Below, in pieces: positions 1-9,812 of a DNA stretch of 64,000 nucleotides. The stretch spans positions 992,001 to 1,056,000 of the forward strand of contig NZ_BSFK01000005.1 of NCBI RefSeq assembly GCF_027922305.1, written 5' to 3'. Source of the stretch: Methylopila jiangsuensis. GTDB lineage: Bacteria; Pseudomonadota; Alphaproteobacteria; Rhizobiales; Methylopilaceae. The notes under the pieces are model-generated. The model searched no databases. It saw only the letters and a program-made list of their open reading frames with translations, and had not been told where the DNA came from. The translations under genes and the position numbers were made by a program. Position 1 is the stretch's first letter, and each line of letters starts with the position of its first letter.

Positions 1-1
1 C

Positions 2-1333
2 GAGTATCGCTTCGAGGACGGCCCGTTCGCTGCGGTGCGGTTCTGGGTCAACGCGTCGCGCTACAAGCACAGGGAGCTCGGGCTCGAGGAGGACCACGAT
101 CACGGTCATGAAGACGAGGGCCACGGGCATGATCACGATCACGATCATGACCACGAGGATGAGCATGAGGAGGCCCGCGCCGACGTCGTCCACGGCGTGT
201 TCAGGAACCGGGAGACGGAAGCCCGCGTCGAACTTCAGCACGCGCCGGCGACGTTCTCCTTCGGCAGCCTGACGGGCGCCTTCGGCGTCCAGGCCGGTCG
301 CGGCAAGCTCAAGACGTCCGGCGAGGGCGACGGGCTTATCGCCCCCACCGACAGCACGACGGTCGCGGCCTATGTGTTCGAGCAGATCGATTTCGGGCGG
401 GGCCTCAAGCTTCAGGGCGCCGGCCGCATCGAACATGCGAGCGCCGATGGCGTGTCCACCACCTATCCGGGTCTGGTCCCGGACGGAACCGATCCGATCG
501 ACCGGGACCGGAAGCGCGCGTTCACGCCGATCAGCGGCAGCCTCGGACTGCTTCAGGATCTGCCGAACGGCTTCGTGGCCAGCCTGACCGGCCAGTATGT
601 GGAGCGCGCCCCAAGCGGGCTGGAGCTGTTCTCCCGCGGCTCCCACCACGCCGCCGGCCTGTTCGAGATCGGCGATCCGAATCTCAAGCTTGAAACCGCG
701 AAATCGGTCGAGATCGGCCTGCGCCGCTCCGAAGGGGCGCTCAGGCTCGACGCCAGCGCCTATCACACCTGGTTCGACGGCTTCATCTACCGGCGGCTGA
801 CGGGCGTCGGATGCGGCCACGCGTTCGAGAGCTGCGGCGAGGAGGACGAGTTCGACCAGAGCGTCTACTCGCAGAAGAACGCGAAGTTCTACGGCGTGGA
901 GCTCGCGGCGCAGTTCGACGCGGTGACGGTCGGCCAGAACACGTTCGGCGTCGAGGGGCAGTACGACTTCACCCGCGCGAAGTTCACGGACGGCGCGAAC
1001 GTGCCGCGCATCCCCCCGCACCGCCTGGGCGGCGGCGTGTTCTGGCGCTCGGAAACCGGGTTCTTCGCCCGCGTGAACCTGCTGCACGCCTTCGCGCAGA
1101 CCAAATTCGCGGATCACGAGACCCGGACGCCGGGCTACGACAACCTGAAGGCGGAGCTCAGCTACACCAAGCGCTTCCCCGACGCCCTGCCCGGCCGCGT
1201 GAGCACGCTGACCGTCGGCCTGCTCGGCGACAACCTGCTGAACGACCGCATCCGCAACGCCGCCTCTTTCAAGAAGGACGAGATCCTGTTGCCGGGCGCC
1301 GGCGCGCGACTGTTCGTGAAGGTGGGCTTCTAA
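2..1333 (+). CDS. TonB-dependent outer-membrane receptor, 3' part (ZnuD-like)
   Basis: The reading frame is open from the first bases, so the gene begins upstream and only the last 443 residues are visible. The visible part is a beta-barrel rich in alternating aromatic strands and ends in Val-Gly-Phe, the terminal Phe signature of outer-membrane proteins. Near the beginning of the visible part is an extracellular-loop-like tract dominated by His, Asp and Glu (HGHDHDHDHDHEDEH). Such tracts are known in zinc-scavenging TonB receptors (ZnuD family), so metal uptake energised by TonB-ExbB-ExbD is the best guess; heme or a metallophore is the alternative. It converges with the sensor kinase that follows, with only 9 bases between the stops. 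Confidence 0.85.
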   Translation, partial: EYRFEDGPFAAVRFWVNASRYKHRELGLEEDHDHGHEDEGHGHDHDHDHDHEDEHEEARADVVHGVFRNRETEARVELQHAPATFSFGSLTGAFGVQAGRGKLKTSGEGDGLIAPTDSTTVAAYVFEQIDFGRGLKLQGAGRIEHASADGVSTTYPGLVPDGTDPIDRDRKRAFTPISGSLGLLQDLPNGFVASLTGQYVERAPSGLELFSRGSHHAAGLFEIGDPNLKLETAKSVEIGLRRSEGALRLDASAYHTWFDGFIYRRLTGVGCGHAFESCGEEDEFDQSVYSQKNAKFYGVELAAQFDAVTVGQNTFGVEGQYDFTRAKFTDGANVPRIPPHRLGGGVFWRSETGFFARVNLLHAFAQTKFADHETRTPGYDNLKAELSYTKRFPDALPGRVSTLTVGLLGDNLLNDRIRNAASFKKDEILLPGAGARLFVKVGF

Positions 1334-1342
1334 GCGCTCGCC

Positions 1343-2791
1343 TCATGCCGCCGGAGCCGCGAGCGCGAGCTTCGGCGGCGGCGCCGCGAGCGTCGGGACC
1401 CGCAGGGGCAGCGTCACCACCACGCGCAGGCCCGGCGCGTTGTCCTCCAGCGCCAGCGTCCCGCCATGCAGACGGGCCACCGCGGATGCGAGCGCAAGGC
1501 CGAGGCCCGAGCCCGGACGCGTGCGGCTGGTGTCCAGCCGCACGAAACGGTCGAGCGCCCGCTCCCGGTCCGCCTCCGGAATGCCGGGGCCGCGATCCGC
1601 CACCACGATGCGCGCGGTCTCATCGTCCGCCATCGCCTCGACCCGCACCTCGCCGCCGTCGTCGGCGCCGTAGTTGAGGGCGTTCTCGATCAGGTTCGCC
1701 ACCGCCTGCCCGATCAGCTCCCGGCTGCCGAGCACGGAGATCGCGACCGGCGCGGCCACCGTGAGGCGCGCGCCGCGCTCCTCCGCCAGCGGCTCGTAGA
1801 GCTCCGCCACGCTGCGGGCGATGTCCGCCAGATCCACCGGCGCGAGCTTGTCGCGGGCGCCGCCGGATTCCGCGCGGGCGATCAGCAGCAGGGCGTTGAA
1901 GATGCCGAGCATGGCGTCGGTGTCGGCGATCACCCGCTCCATGGCCGCCGCCCAGTCGTCCTCGGTGCGGGCGTCGCGCAGCGCCGCCTCTGCGCGGTTG
2001 CGCAGGCGCGTCAGCGGCGTCTTGAGGTCGTGGGCGATGTTGTCGGACACCTCCTTCAGCCCCGCCATCAGCTCGTTGATGCGGTCGAGCATGGCGTTGG
2101 TGGCGCCCGCCAGACGGTCGAACTCGTCGTCGGAGCCGGTGACGGCGAGGCGCCCGGAGAGATCGCCCGCCATGATGGTGCGGGCGGTCTCGGTCATGGC
2201 GTCGATGCGGCCGAGCACGCGCTTCGCCACGAACACGCCGCCGGCGAGGCCGAACACCACCACCAGCGCCAGCGACCACTGCACGGCGTTGGAGATGACC
2301 GCCGACAGCCGCTCGCGCTCCTCGGTGTCGCGGCCGACCAGCAGGCGGTAGCCGCCCGGCAGCACGAACACCCGCACCACCGCCGGATAGGGCGCGGCGT
2401 TCTCCTCGCCCACGCGGCGGTAGGGCAGCTCGCGCTCGCCGGCCTCCGCGAGCGACGCGTTGGGCAGGCCCGAGACGTTGCCGGCCAGCACCTCGCCGCT
2501 CATGGTGGTGAGCAGGTAGATCGAGCCGCCGGAACGGTTTGAGCGCTCCTCCACGATCGCGACCAGACGCCGTATGCCGCCCTGCCGGTACTGGTCGGAC
2601 AGGCCCGTCACCTCGGCGTTGACGGTGGCGTTGAGCTGGGCCGCCAGCAGCGCGTTGGCGTGCCACGACACATAGATCAGCACCACCACGGACAGCGTGG
2701 CGAACACGAACAGGTAGGCCAGCACCAGCTTGAAGGCGGTGGTGCGGAGAAGCTTGCCCGCGGTGCGAAGGAGCTTACCGGCCGCCGTCAC
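1343..2791 (-). CDS. Two-component sensor histidine kinase (HAMP, HisKA, HATPase)
   Basis: Inner-membrane sensor kinase of 482 residues and partner of the regulator just upstream. Transmembrane helices lie at about residues 21-41 and 170-190 with a roughly 130-residue periplasmic sensing region between them, then HAMP (about 190-245). The phospho-acceptor His254 is in HDLKTPLTRLRN, and the ATPase N, G1 and G2 boxes are NLIENALNYG, ADRGPGIP and GSGLGLALA. The start is a GTG that overlaps the regulator stop by 17 bases, implying translational coupling. In rhizobia a similar regulator-kinase pair follows cycHJKL-degP, so envelope stress is a plausible input; the ligand cannot be read from sequence. 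Confidence 0.9.
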   Translation of the reverse strand: MTAAGKLLRTAGKLLRTTAFKLVLAYLFVFATLSVVVLIYVSWHANALLAAQLNATVNAEVTGLSDQYRQGGIRRLVAIVEERSNRSGGSIYLLTTMSGEVLAGNVSGLPNASLAEAGERELPYRRVGEENAAPYPAVVRVFVLPGGYRLLVGRDTEERERLSAVISNAVQWSLALVVVFGLAGGVFVAKRVLGRIDAMTETARTIMAGDLSGRLAVTGSDDEFDRLAGATNAMLDRINELMAGLKEVSDNIAHDLKTPLTRLRNRAEAALRDARTEDDWAAAMERVIADTDAMLGIFNALLLIARAESGGARDKLAPVDLADIARSVAELYEPLAEERGARLTVAAPVAISVLGSRELIGQAVANLIENALNYGADDGGEVRVEAMADDETARIVVADRGPGIPEADRERALDRFVRLDTSRTRPGSGLGLALASAVARLHGGTLALEDNAPGLRVVVTLPLRVPTLAAPPPKLALAAPAA

Positions 2792-3467
2792 GGATCACGT
2801 ATCCCGCGCCGCGCACGGTGTGCAGCAACGGCTTGTCGAAGCCCTTGTCGATCTTCGAGCGCAGCCGGGAGACATGAACGTCGATCACGTTGGTCTGGGG
2901 GTCGAAATGATAGTCCCAGACGTTCTCCAGCAACATGGTGCGCGTCACCACCTGGCCGGCGTTGCGCATGAGGTATTCGAGCAGGCGGAACTCGCGCGGC
3001 TGCAGCACGATCTCCTGCCCGCCGCGCGTCACCGTGTGGGACAGGCGGTCGATCTCCAGATCCGCCACCTTGTAGACGGTGTCGCCCGCGCCCGGCCCGC
3101 CGCGGCGCGCCAGCGCCTCGACGCGGGCCAGCAGCTCCGCGAAGGCGTACGGCTTGGTGAGATAGTCGTCGCCGCCGGCGCGCAGGCCCTGCACCCGGTC
3201 GTCCACCTGCCCGAGCGCGGAGAGAATCAGCACCGGCGTCGCGGCGCCCTCGGCCCGGAGGCGCCGGATCAGCGTCAGGCCGTCGAGCCGGGGCAGCATG
3301 CGGTCCACCACCAGCACGTCATAGGAGGACGAGCTGGCGAGCTCGTACCCCTCCACGCCGTCGGCGGCGTGGTCGGCCACATGGCCGGCTTCGGTCAGGG
3401 CCTTGACCACGTAGGCCGCGGCTTCGCGGTCGTCCTCGACGATGAGCAGCTTCATGGACGAGGTCAT
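2775..3467 (-). CDS. OmpR-family response regulator
   Basis: Receiver plus winged-helix DNA-binding regulator of 230 residues. The receiver carries the acidic pair in VEDD, phospho-acceptor Asp55 in VLVVDRMLP and the conserved Lys in LTKPYAFAELL; the C-terminal half has the OmpR-type ending TVRGAGYVI. I chose the ATG at 3467 because GGGAGG lies a few bases upstream; an ATG four codons further in (MKLLIVEDD) is the alternative. The kinase gene follows with an overlap. The degP terminator lies between this gene and degP, so the pair likely has its own promoter in the 3468-3530 interval. Close in type to copper and heavy-metal regulators, but the regulon is unknown. Confidence 0.9.
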   Translation of the reverse strand: MTSSMKLLIVEDDREAAAYVVKALTEAGHVADHAADGVEGYELASSSSYDVLVVDRMLPRLDGLTLIRRLRAEGAATPVLILSALGQVDDRVQGLRAGGDDYLTKPYAFAELLARVEALARRGGPGAGDTVYKVADLEIDRLSHTVTRGGQEIVLQPREFRLLEYLMRNAGQVVTRTMLLENVWDYHFDPQTNVIDVHVSRLRSKIDKGFDKPLLHTVRGAGYVIRDGGR

Positions 3468-3533
3468 GACCCGCCTCCCGCGCGGCCGCAAGGGTTCTGT
3501 CCGGCGCTGATCGCGCCGAAAACGAAGATCGTG

Positions 3534-3577
3534 AAAAAGCGGCCTCCAGCGGGAGGAAAGAAACCGCTGGAGGCCGC
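3534..3577 (-). terminator. Rho-independent terminator after degP
   Basis: A perfect 14-bp inverted repeat (arms 3539-3552 and 3564-3577, loop of 11) is followed on the minus strand by TTTTT (3538-3534). It sits about 125 bases beyond the degP stop and before the regulator gene, so it should end degP transcription. The remaining interval 3578-3701 holds a second GC-rich inverted repeat near 3603-3630 without a T-tract. Confidence 0.85.
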
Positions 3578-3701
3578 AAGGCGCGCCGCGGAAACGGCGG
3601 GCGGCGCCGGGAAGGGGGAACCCGGCGCGCCTCGCCGTCCGCGTGTCGATCCCGAAGGTCAGCGGGGGGTCATGAGCCCGCGGGACCGTTCGGCCGGGGC
3701 G

Positions 3702-5288
3702 TCAGCCGCGGCCGATCTCGATGGCGACGAAGCGCGTCGCGTCGCTGCGCTTGATGCGCAGCAGAACCGTCTTCTTGCCGTCCTTCTGGGCGGCGTCGAG
3801 CGAGGACGAGACGTCGCCGGCGGAGGCCACCTCCTTGCCGCCGACCTCGAGGATCACGTCGCCCTGCTGCAGCTTGCCGGCGGCGGAGCCGCCGTCGTCC
3901 ACATCCGTCACCACAAGGCCCTTGTCGCCGGAGCCGGCGACGCGGGCGGCGGGCTGCACCCGGATGCCGAGCTTGACGGCGGAGGTCGGCTGAGCGCCGC
4001 CTTCACCGTCCTCGCCGTCGAGCGAAGCGGTCTGCTGGTCCGGCAGCTTGGCGAGGGTGAGGCTGGTGGTCGCCTCCTTGCCGCCGCGCCAGTAGGTCAG
4101 CTCCACCTTGGCGCCCGGCTTGAACGAGGCGATCTTGCGGGACAGGTCGCGCGCCTGCGGAATGGCCTCGCCGTTGACTTTCAGGATCACGTCGCCGGAC
4201 TTGAGGCCGGCCTTCTCGCCCGGCTGGCCCGACTGGGCCTCCGCCACCAGCGCGCCCTCGGCCTTGGCCATGCCGAGGCTTTCGGCGATGTCGTCGGTCA
4301 CGGGCTGGATCTGCACGCCGATGAAGCCGCGCTCCACCACGCCGCCGTCCTTCAGCTTGGCGACGATGTCCGTCACCACCTCGGCGGGGATGGAGAACGC
4401 GATGCCCACGTTGCCGCCCGAAGGCGAATAGATGGCGGTGTTCACGCCCACCACCTCGCCGCGCAGGTTGAAGGTCGGGCCGCCGGAGTTGCCGCGGTTC
4501 ACGGCCGCGTCGATCTGCAGGAAGTCGTCATAGGGGCCGGCGCCGATGTCGCGGCCGCGGGCCGAGACGATGCCCGCCGTCACCGTGCCGCCGAGGCCGA
4601 AGGGGTTGCCCACCGCGATCACCCAGTCGCCCACGCGGGTCTGCTTGGTGTCGGCGAAGGTGACGTGCGGCCAGTCCTTGCGGTCGCCGTCCACCTTCAG
4701 CAGCGCGAGGTCGGTGCGCGGGTCCGTGCCCACCACCTTGGCCTTCAGCGTCTCGCCGCCGTCCTGCACCAGCTCCACCTCCTTGGCGGTGGAGACCACG
4801 TGGTTGTTGGTGACCACGTAACCGTCGCCGGAGATGAAGAAGCCCGAGCCCTGGCTCATGCCGAACTGGCGCGGTCCGCGACGCTGGCCGCGCTGCTCGC
4901 CGCCCTGCCCGCCCTGACCGAACTGGCGGAAGAAGCGCTTCAGCGGATGATCGTCCGGGAGCTGGTCGAGGCCGGGCAGATCGCCGCCCTGCCCCGGCAG
5001 TCCGGGAATGCCGAAGCCTTGCTGCTGGGCGGGCGCCTCGATCTTGACGCGCACGCTGACCACGGCGGGCTTCACCCGGTCGGCGACGTCGGCGAAGCTC
5101 GGAAGCTGCGGTCCGGCCTGCGGCGCGATGGCGGAGGACTGGGCGAAGGCCGGGGAGGCGCCGCCCGTGACGGCCTGCAGCCCGAGCGTTCCGACGACGC
5201 CGAGCGCGACCGCGGAGCCAAGCATGGCGGCGCGGCGGCGGGCGAGGAAGTTCGAGGGCCGGGAGGTGGAATTCAGTTCTGACGACAT
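3702..5288 (-). CDS. degP: DegP/HtrA-type periplasmic serine protease (Do family)
   Basis: Periplasmic quality-control protease of 528 residues that degrades or refolds damaged envelope proteins. An N-terminal signal region with a basic stretch (FLARRR) and hydrophobic core ends near AFAQSS. The trypsin-like catalytic triad is visible: His163 in VTNNHVV, Asp193 in RTDLALLKV and Ser268 in GNSGGPTF. Two PDZ domains follow (about 295-385 and 420-515), the Do architecture. A Gly/Gln-rich linker near residues 120-140 resembles the LA-loop region. The start at 5288 has GGAGAAG about 9 bases upstream, whereas the earlier in-frame ATG at 5327 has no ribosome site. It lies after ccmH with a 181-base gap and before a two-component pair, a common rhizobial order. 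Confidence 0.95.
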   Translation of the reverse strand: MSSELNSTSRPSNFLARRRAAMLGSAVALGVVGTLGLQAVTGGASPAFAQSSAIAPQAGPQLPSFADVADRVKPAVVSVRVKIEAPAQQQGFGIPGLPGQGGDLPGLDQLPDDHPLKRFFRQFGQGGQGGEQRGQRRGPRQFGMSQGSGFFISGDGYVVTNNHVVSTAKEVELVQDGGETLKAKVVGTDPRTDLALLKVDGDRKDWPHVTFADTKQTRVGDWVIAVGNPFGLGGTVTAGIVSARGRDIGAGPYDDFLQIDAAVNRGNSGGPTFNLRGEVVGVNTAIYSPSGGNVGIAFSIPAEVVTDIVAKLKDGGVVERGFIGVQIQPVTDDIAESLGMAKAEGALVAEAQSGQPGEKAGLKSGDVILKVNGEAIPQARDLSRKIASFKPGAKVELTYWRGGKEATTSLTLAKLPDQQTASLDGEDGEGGAQPTSAVKLGIRVQPAARVAGSGDKGLVVTDVDDGGSAAGKLQQGDVILEVGGKEVASAGDVSSSLDAAQKDGKKTVLLRIKRSDATRFVAIEIGRG

Positions 5289-5469
5289 CGGGCGGTCTTC
5301 TCCGAAGCGGTGATCCTGTCGCCTCATATGGGCGTTCGAGGGGGAGAGTCACCCAGCCCGGATTACGGCGTTCTGTCCCGGAGATGAAAATTCCGTAACG
5401 GGCGACGCCCTGAAAATCGCCGCGATTCATTGAACCGCCGCCCTTGGCGGCCCATGCGGCCGAGGGCGT

Positions 5470-5955
5470 TCAGGCCCTCTCGTCCTCGCGGGCGAGCAGC
5501 GCTTCGAGCCGGGCGCGCTCCGCCTCGGTCAGCCCCGCGCCTGCGACCTCTACGCGGCGCGCGCGCACGACGAAGACCAGATAGCCGAGCAGTCCGGCGA
5601 GCAGCACCGCCGGCGCGAACAGCCAGAGCAGCGCGGTCTCCCAGGTGAAGCGGGGCCGCAGCAACACAAAGTCGCCATAACGGGCGGTGAGGAACGAGAT
5701 CACGTCTTTGTCGCTGTCGCCGGCGGAGATGCGCTCCCGCACCAGCACCCGAAGGTCCTTGGCGAGCGGCGCGTCCGAATCGTCGATGGACTGGTTCTGG
5801 CAGACCATGCAGCGCAGTTCCGCGCTCAGCGCCCGCGCCCGCGCCTCCTGCGCCGGATCGGACAGCTCCTCGCCCGGCTGGACGGCGAACGCGGCCGCCG
5901 GAGCGGCGAGCGTCAGCGCCGCAGCGAGCGCCGCCCGGCGCAAGGCCGGGCTCAT
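5470..5955 (-). CDS. ccmH: Cytochrome c maturation protein CcmH (CycL)
   Basis: Membrane-anchored thiol-redox protein of 161 residues that handles the apocytochrome c CxxCH cysteines before heme attachment by the CcmF complex. It has a signal peptide (about 1-24), the active-site motif LRCMVCQNQ with Cys49 and Cys52, the family motif RYGDFVLLRP, one transmembrane helix (about 108-130) and a short basic tail. The ATG overlaps the ccmF stop as ATGA. No ccmG/dsbE-like gene lies in this block; rhizobial cycHJKL operons likewise keep it elsewhere. Confidence 0.95.
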   Translation of the reverse strand: MSPALRRAALAAALTLAAPAAAFAVQPGEELSDPAQEARARALSAELRCMVCQNQSIDDSDAPLAKDLRVLVRERISAGDSDKDVISFLTARYGDFVLLRPRFTWETALLWLFAPAVLLAGLLGYLVFVVRARRVEVAGAGLTEAERARLEALLAREDERA

Positions 5956-7946
5956 TCCGCCGGCGCCGGATGGGCGGAGACGGGAACGGGCTTCGCGGCC
6001 CGGCGCGGCGCGCCGACCCTGAGCCGCCGGTCCGCCAGCGACAGGCCGCCGCCGAGCGCCATGATCACCGCGCCGAACCAGATCAGCGTCACCAGCGGCT
6101 TGTAGGTCACCCGCAGCGCAGTGGCGTCGTCGCCCCGCGCCTCGCCCATGGAGGCGTAGAGCTGCGACAGGCCGAAGGTGGCGATGCTCGCCTCCGTCAG
6201 GTCCATCTGCCGGGCGGCGTAAAGCCGGCGGGAGGGCTCCAGGCGGCGCACCACCGCGCCGTCCTTGCGCACGGTGAGCGCAGCTATGGTGGAGGCGTAG
6301 TTCGGCCCCGGCCGCTGGCTGACGCCCTCGAAGGTGAGATCGTAGCCCGAGATCGAGACCGACTGCCCCGGCTTCAGCGCCACCACCGCCTCGCTCGGCC
6401 AGGCGGTGGCCGCGACCACGCCGAGCAGGGTGACGCCCATGCCCGCATGGGCCAGCGCCGACCCCCAGGTGGAGCTCGGCGCGCCGCGCAGGCGCCGGAC
6501 CGATTCGGCGAAGGGCGCGCGGAACAGCTTGGAGCGCTCCACCAGCTCCGCGAAGGCGCCCGTGATGGCGAACAGGGCGAGGCCGACGCCAAGCGGCGCA
6601 AGCGTCGGACCGCCGCGGGCGAAGCCCGCCACCAGAGCGGTCGCGACCACCGCGACGCCGACGGCGTAGACCATGGCGCGGGCGGCGCGGGCGGCGTCGC
6701 CGCGCTTCCACGCCAGCAGCGGCGCGAACGGCATCACCAGCATCACCGGCAGCATCAGCGGGCCGAAGGTGTTGTTGAAAAAGGGCGGGCCGACCGAAAT
6801 CTTCTCGCCGGTCATGGCCTCCAGCGCCAGCGGGTAGAGCGTGCCCACGAACACCGCCGCGGTGGCGGCGGTGAGAAACAGGTTGTTCAGCACCAGCGCG
6901 CCCTCGCGCGACACCGGCGCGAACATGCCGCCCTGCTTCAGCGTCGGGGCGCGCAGCGCGTAGAGCGCGAGGCTGCCGCCCACGAAGACGATCAGGATGA
7001 TCAGGATGGCGACGCCGCGGGCCGGGTCCACCGCGAAGGCGTGAACCGAGGTCAGCACGCCGGAGCGCACCAGGAAGGTGCCGAGCAGCGACAGCGCGAA
7101 GGTGAGCAGCGCCAGCAGCACCGTCCAGACCTTCAGCGCCTCGCGCTTCTCCATCACCACCGCGGAGTGCAGAAGCGCCGTGCCGGACAGCCACGGCATC
7201 AGCGAGGCGTTCTCCACCGGGTCCCAGAACCAGAAGCCGCCCCAGCCCAGCTCGTAATAGGCCCAGTAGGATCCCATGGCGATGCCGAGCGTGAGGAACA
7301 GCCAGGCGCCCAGCGTCCAGGGCCGCACCCAGCGCGCCCAGGCGGCGTCCACCTTGCCTTCGATCAGGGCCGCGACGGCGAAGGAGAACGCCATCGAGAA
7401 GCCCACGTAGCCGACGTAGAGCAGCGGCGGATGGATCGCGAGGCCGGGGTCCTGCAGCAGCGGATTGAGGTCCTGGCCCTCCATGGGCGCGGGGTCGAGC
7501 CGGGCGAAGGGGTTGGAGGTCAGCAGCACGAACAGCAGGAAGGCGACCGAGATCATCGCCTGCACGCCCAGCACGTCCGCCCGGAGGCGATCCGGCAGGT
7601 TCTTGCCGAAGAACGCCACCAGCGCGCTGAACAGCGTCAGGATCAGCACCCAGAGCAGCAGCGAGCCCTCGTGATTCCCCCACACCCCGGAGATCTTGTA
7701 GATCAGCGGTTTGGCGGAGTGGGAGTTCTCCACCACGTTCACCACCGAGAAGTCGGAGGTGACATAGGCGTGGGTCAGCGCCGCGAAGGACAGGGCGACG
7801 AAGGCGAGCTGGCCGTAGGCGAGCGGGCCGGCGAGGCCCATCAGCGCCGCGTCGCGGGTGCGCGCGCCCCAGATCGGCAGCACCGACTGCAGCAGCGCCA
7901 GCGCCAGCGCCAGGACGAGCGCGTAATGGCCGGTCTCGGCGATCAC
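5952..7946 (-). CDS. ccmF: Heme lyase subunit CcmF (CycK)
   Basis: Large polytopic inner-membrane protein (664 residues, about 15 hydrophobic segments) of the cytochrome c heme ligation complex. It contains the [13 protein letters not shown] segment and the tryptophan-rich WWD-type signature [19 protein letters not shown] that contacts holo-CcmE heme on the periplasmic side. Length is usual for the family. It overlaps ccmE upstream and ccmH downstream by 4 bases each (ATGA), so the block is translated as a coupled operon. Confidence 0.97.
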   Translation of the reverse strand: MIAETGHYALVLALALALLQSVLPIWGARTRDAALMGLAGPLAYGQLAFVALSFAALTHAYVTSDFSVVNVVENSHSAKPLIYKISGVWGNHEGSLLLWVLILTLFSALVAFFGKNLPDRLRADVLGVQAMISVAFLLFVLLTSNPFARLDPAPMEGQDLNPLLQDPGLAIHPPLLYVGYVGFSMAFSFAVAALIEGKVDAAWARWVRPWTLGAWLFLTLGIAMGSYWAYYELGWGGFWFWDPVENASLMPWLSGTALLHSAVVMEKREALKVWTVLLALLTFALSLLGTFLVRSGVLTSVHAFAVDPARGVAILIILIVFVGGSLALYALRAPTLKQGGMFAPVSREGALVLNNLFLTAATAAVFVGTLYPLALEAMTGEKISVGPPFFNNTFGPLMLPVMLVMPFAPLLAWKRGDAARAARAMVYAVGVAVVATALVAGFARGGPTLAPLGVGLALFAITGAFAELVERSKLFRAPFAESVRRLRGAPSSTWGSALAHAGMGVTLLGVVAATAWPSEAVVALKPGQSVSISGYDLTFEGVSQRPGPNYASTIAALTVRKDGAVVRRLEPSRRLYAARQMDLTEASIATFGLSQLYASMGEARGDDATALRVTYKPLVTLIWFGAVIMALGGGLSLADRRLRVGAPRRAAKPVPVSAHPAPAE

Positions 7947-8443
7947 TTGGCGGCCCCCGCGTCGTCGCCCTTCCAGAGCCCCTGCGCCTTCATGCGGTCG
8001 GCCACGTCCTTGGGCATGTAGTTCTCGTCATGCTTGGCGAGCACGGTGTCGGCGAGGAACGAGCCGTCCGCCTGCAGCACCCCTTCCGACACCACGCCCT
8101 GCCCCTCGCGGAACAGGTCCGGCAGCAGCCCCTTGTAGGTCACGGGCATGTCGCGGGCGTTGTCGGTCACCGCGAAGCGCACCGTCGCGCCGTCCTGCAC
8201 GATGGAGCCCGCCTTCACCAGACCGCCGAGCCGCAGCCGCGTGCCCGGAACCTCGCCGCGCTGGGCGATCTCGCTCGGGGTGCGGAAGAACACGATGGTG
8301 TCGTCGAGCGCGGTCAGCACCAGCGCGGTCGCCGCCGCCAGCACGAGGCCGACGAGGGCGAACAGCGCGAGCCGCCGGCGCTTGCGGGTGGAGCCCCGGC
8401 GGCGCGGCGACGGAAAGGCGGAGGGAGAGGCTTCGATCGTCAT
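7943..8443 (-). CDS. ccmE: Heme chaperone CcmE (CycJ)
   Basis: Periplasmic heme chaperone of 166 residues anchored by one N-terminal helix (about 25-45) after a basic leader ([11 protein letters not shown]). Heme binds covalently to His138 in the motif [10 protein letters not shown], with Tyr142 as axial ligand; both residues are present. The OB-fold core reads through residues 55-135. It lies 12 bases after ccmI and overlaps ccmF by ATGA. Confidence 0.97.
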   Translation of the reverse strand: MTIEASPSAFPSPRRRGSTRKRRRLALFALVGLVLAAATALVLTALDDTIVFFRTPSEIAQRGEVPGTRLRLGGLVKAGSIVQDGATVRFAVTDNARDMPVTYKGLLPDLFREGQGVVSEGVLQADGSFLADTVLAKHDENYMPKDVADRMKAQGLWKGDDAGAAK

Positions 8444-8455
8444 CCGGATACCCTT

Positions 8456-9577
8456 TTAGGCTCCCTGCCCTTCGAGACCAACCCCGACCGCCAGCGCGTC
8501 GAGCCGGGCGGTCGCGCGCGGATCGGAGGCGAAACGCCGGCGCGCCTCGGCGAGCGAGGCCCGGGCGCTGTCGGCGTCGCCCAGCACCGCGCGGGACTGC
8601 ACCAGCCGGAGCCAGTCGCCGATCTCGCCGCCGTCCTTCAGGCGCGCCTCGAGCCGGTCCACCATGCCGCGCACCATCTGCATGCGCTCCTGCGGCGTTT
8701 TGGCGGCGGCGGCCTCCTGATCGCTCGGCATGGGGATCGCGGGCGGCGCGGCGATGCGGGTCAGCTCGCCCTTCAGGCCCTGGACGTAGGGCGCGCCCGC
8801 GGGCGCCTTGGCGAGCAGCCCCTTGAGGCGCGCCACCGCGGCCGCGAGGTCGCCCTCCTGCTCGGCGGCGCGGGCGAGGTAGAACGCGCCCTTCACCGAA
8901 GGCGGCTCGGCGTTGGCGGCGCGTTCGAACACCGCGCGGGTCTCGGCCGAGATCGCGCCGTCGTCGCGGGCCATCATGGCCTCGCCCAGACTGGCTTCGA
9001 GATCCGGATTGGCACCCATGATGCGGATGGCGTTGGCGTAGGCCGACACCGCCTCCTCCGCGCGCCCGAGCCGCAGATAGATCGGGCCCAGCACCATCCA
9101 GCCGCGACCGTCGTTCGGGTTCTTCTTCAGCTCCGCCTCGGCGCGGGCCACCAGTTCGTCCACGTTGCGGCTGTCCGGCGGCGCGGCGCGGCGGGCGGCG
9201 AGCGGTCGGTCCGACACGTCGGGACGGCCAAGCGCGCCATAGAAGCCGAGCGCCACCGCCGGCGTCACCACCAGCGCCGCGACCGCCGCGATCCGGCGAC
9301 GGCGCAGCGCCGAGGCCTCGCTTCCCGTGCGGACGCGGGCTGCGGCCTCCGCTTCGGTGGCGGCGAACAGGCGGCGCGCCACTTCGGCCCGGGCGGCCTC
9401 CGCCTCGCGGGCGCCGATCAGTCCCCGCGCCTTGTCGCGCTCGATCTCCGCGATCTGGTCGCGATAGACCGCGGCGTCGCCGCCGTCATGGTCGGCGGCG
9501 CGCCTGCGGGCCAGCGGGAGCAGCGCCACGAGCGCCGCCGCCGCCGTCATGGCGGCCAGGATCAGCCAGAGAGCCAT
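8456..9577 (-). CDS. ccmI: Cytochrome c maturation protein CcmI (CycH)
   Basis: Apocytochrome c chaperone of 373 residues and first gene of the ccm block. Two transmembrane helices (about 2-22 and 95-115) flank a cytoplasmic loop with the family motif AVYRDQIAEIERDKARGLI. The C-terminal periplasmic half holds TPR repeats, for example around residues 165-195 (GWMVLGPIYLRLGRAEEAV), that bind the apocytochrome C-terminus and present it to CcmFH. The 9578-9812 interval upstream separates it from a divergent flavoprotein gene and must carry both promoters; I could not assign boxes there with confidence. Confidence 0.95.
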   Translation of the reverse strand: MALWLILAAMTAAAALVALLPLARRRAADHDGGDAAVYRDQIAEIERDKARGLIGAREAEAARAEVARRLFAATEAEAAARVRTGSEASALRRRRIAAVAALVVTPAVALGFYGALGRPDVSDRPLAARRAAPPDSRNVDELVARAEAELKKNPNDGRGWMVLGPIYLRLGRAEEAVSAYANAIRIMGANPDLEASLGEAMMARDDGAISAETRAVFERAANAEPPSVKGAFYLARAAEQEGDLAAAVARLKGLLAKAPAGAPYVQGLKGELTRIAAPPAIPMPSDQEAAAAKTPQERMQMVRGMVDRLEARLKDGGEIGDWLRLVQSRAVLGDADSARASLAEARRRFASDPRATARLDALAVGVGLEGQGA

Positions 9578-9812
9578 CTGCGATCTTTAGTCCTTCCAAA
9601 TTCTGGCGCAGGACATAGACCCGGAGCGCGCCCGCGAGAAGAGGCTTCGCCCGCGCACCCCCTAACGCTTTCGGCGCCGACGGCGCATTTGGCGCGGTTT
9701 GGAACAATTCGCAGGCCACGGGGCGCCCATCCGCGCGCGACGCCTTATGTTGAGCCCGACGCGCCCTCCGGGCTTGGGACGGCGCAATCTGTCCACGACC
9801 TCCGGAGGATCC

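Noticed and set aside
2730-5282. An 850-codon plus-strand frame opposite the regulator and degP
   Set aside because: Same GC-bias shadow; no domain or start signal, while the minus-strand proteins have full catalytic motifs.
5289-5469. A GGAAT-type stress-sigma promoter considered upstream of degP
   Set aside because: The spacing to any CGTT-like -10 was unconvincing; no promoter is claimed.
9578-9812. Possible upstream extension of the beta-like flavoprotein to the ATG at 9699
   Set aside because: The extra 38 residues are basic and unlike the family, and GGAGGA stands next to the GTG at 9813.
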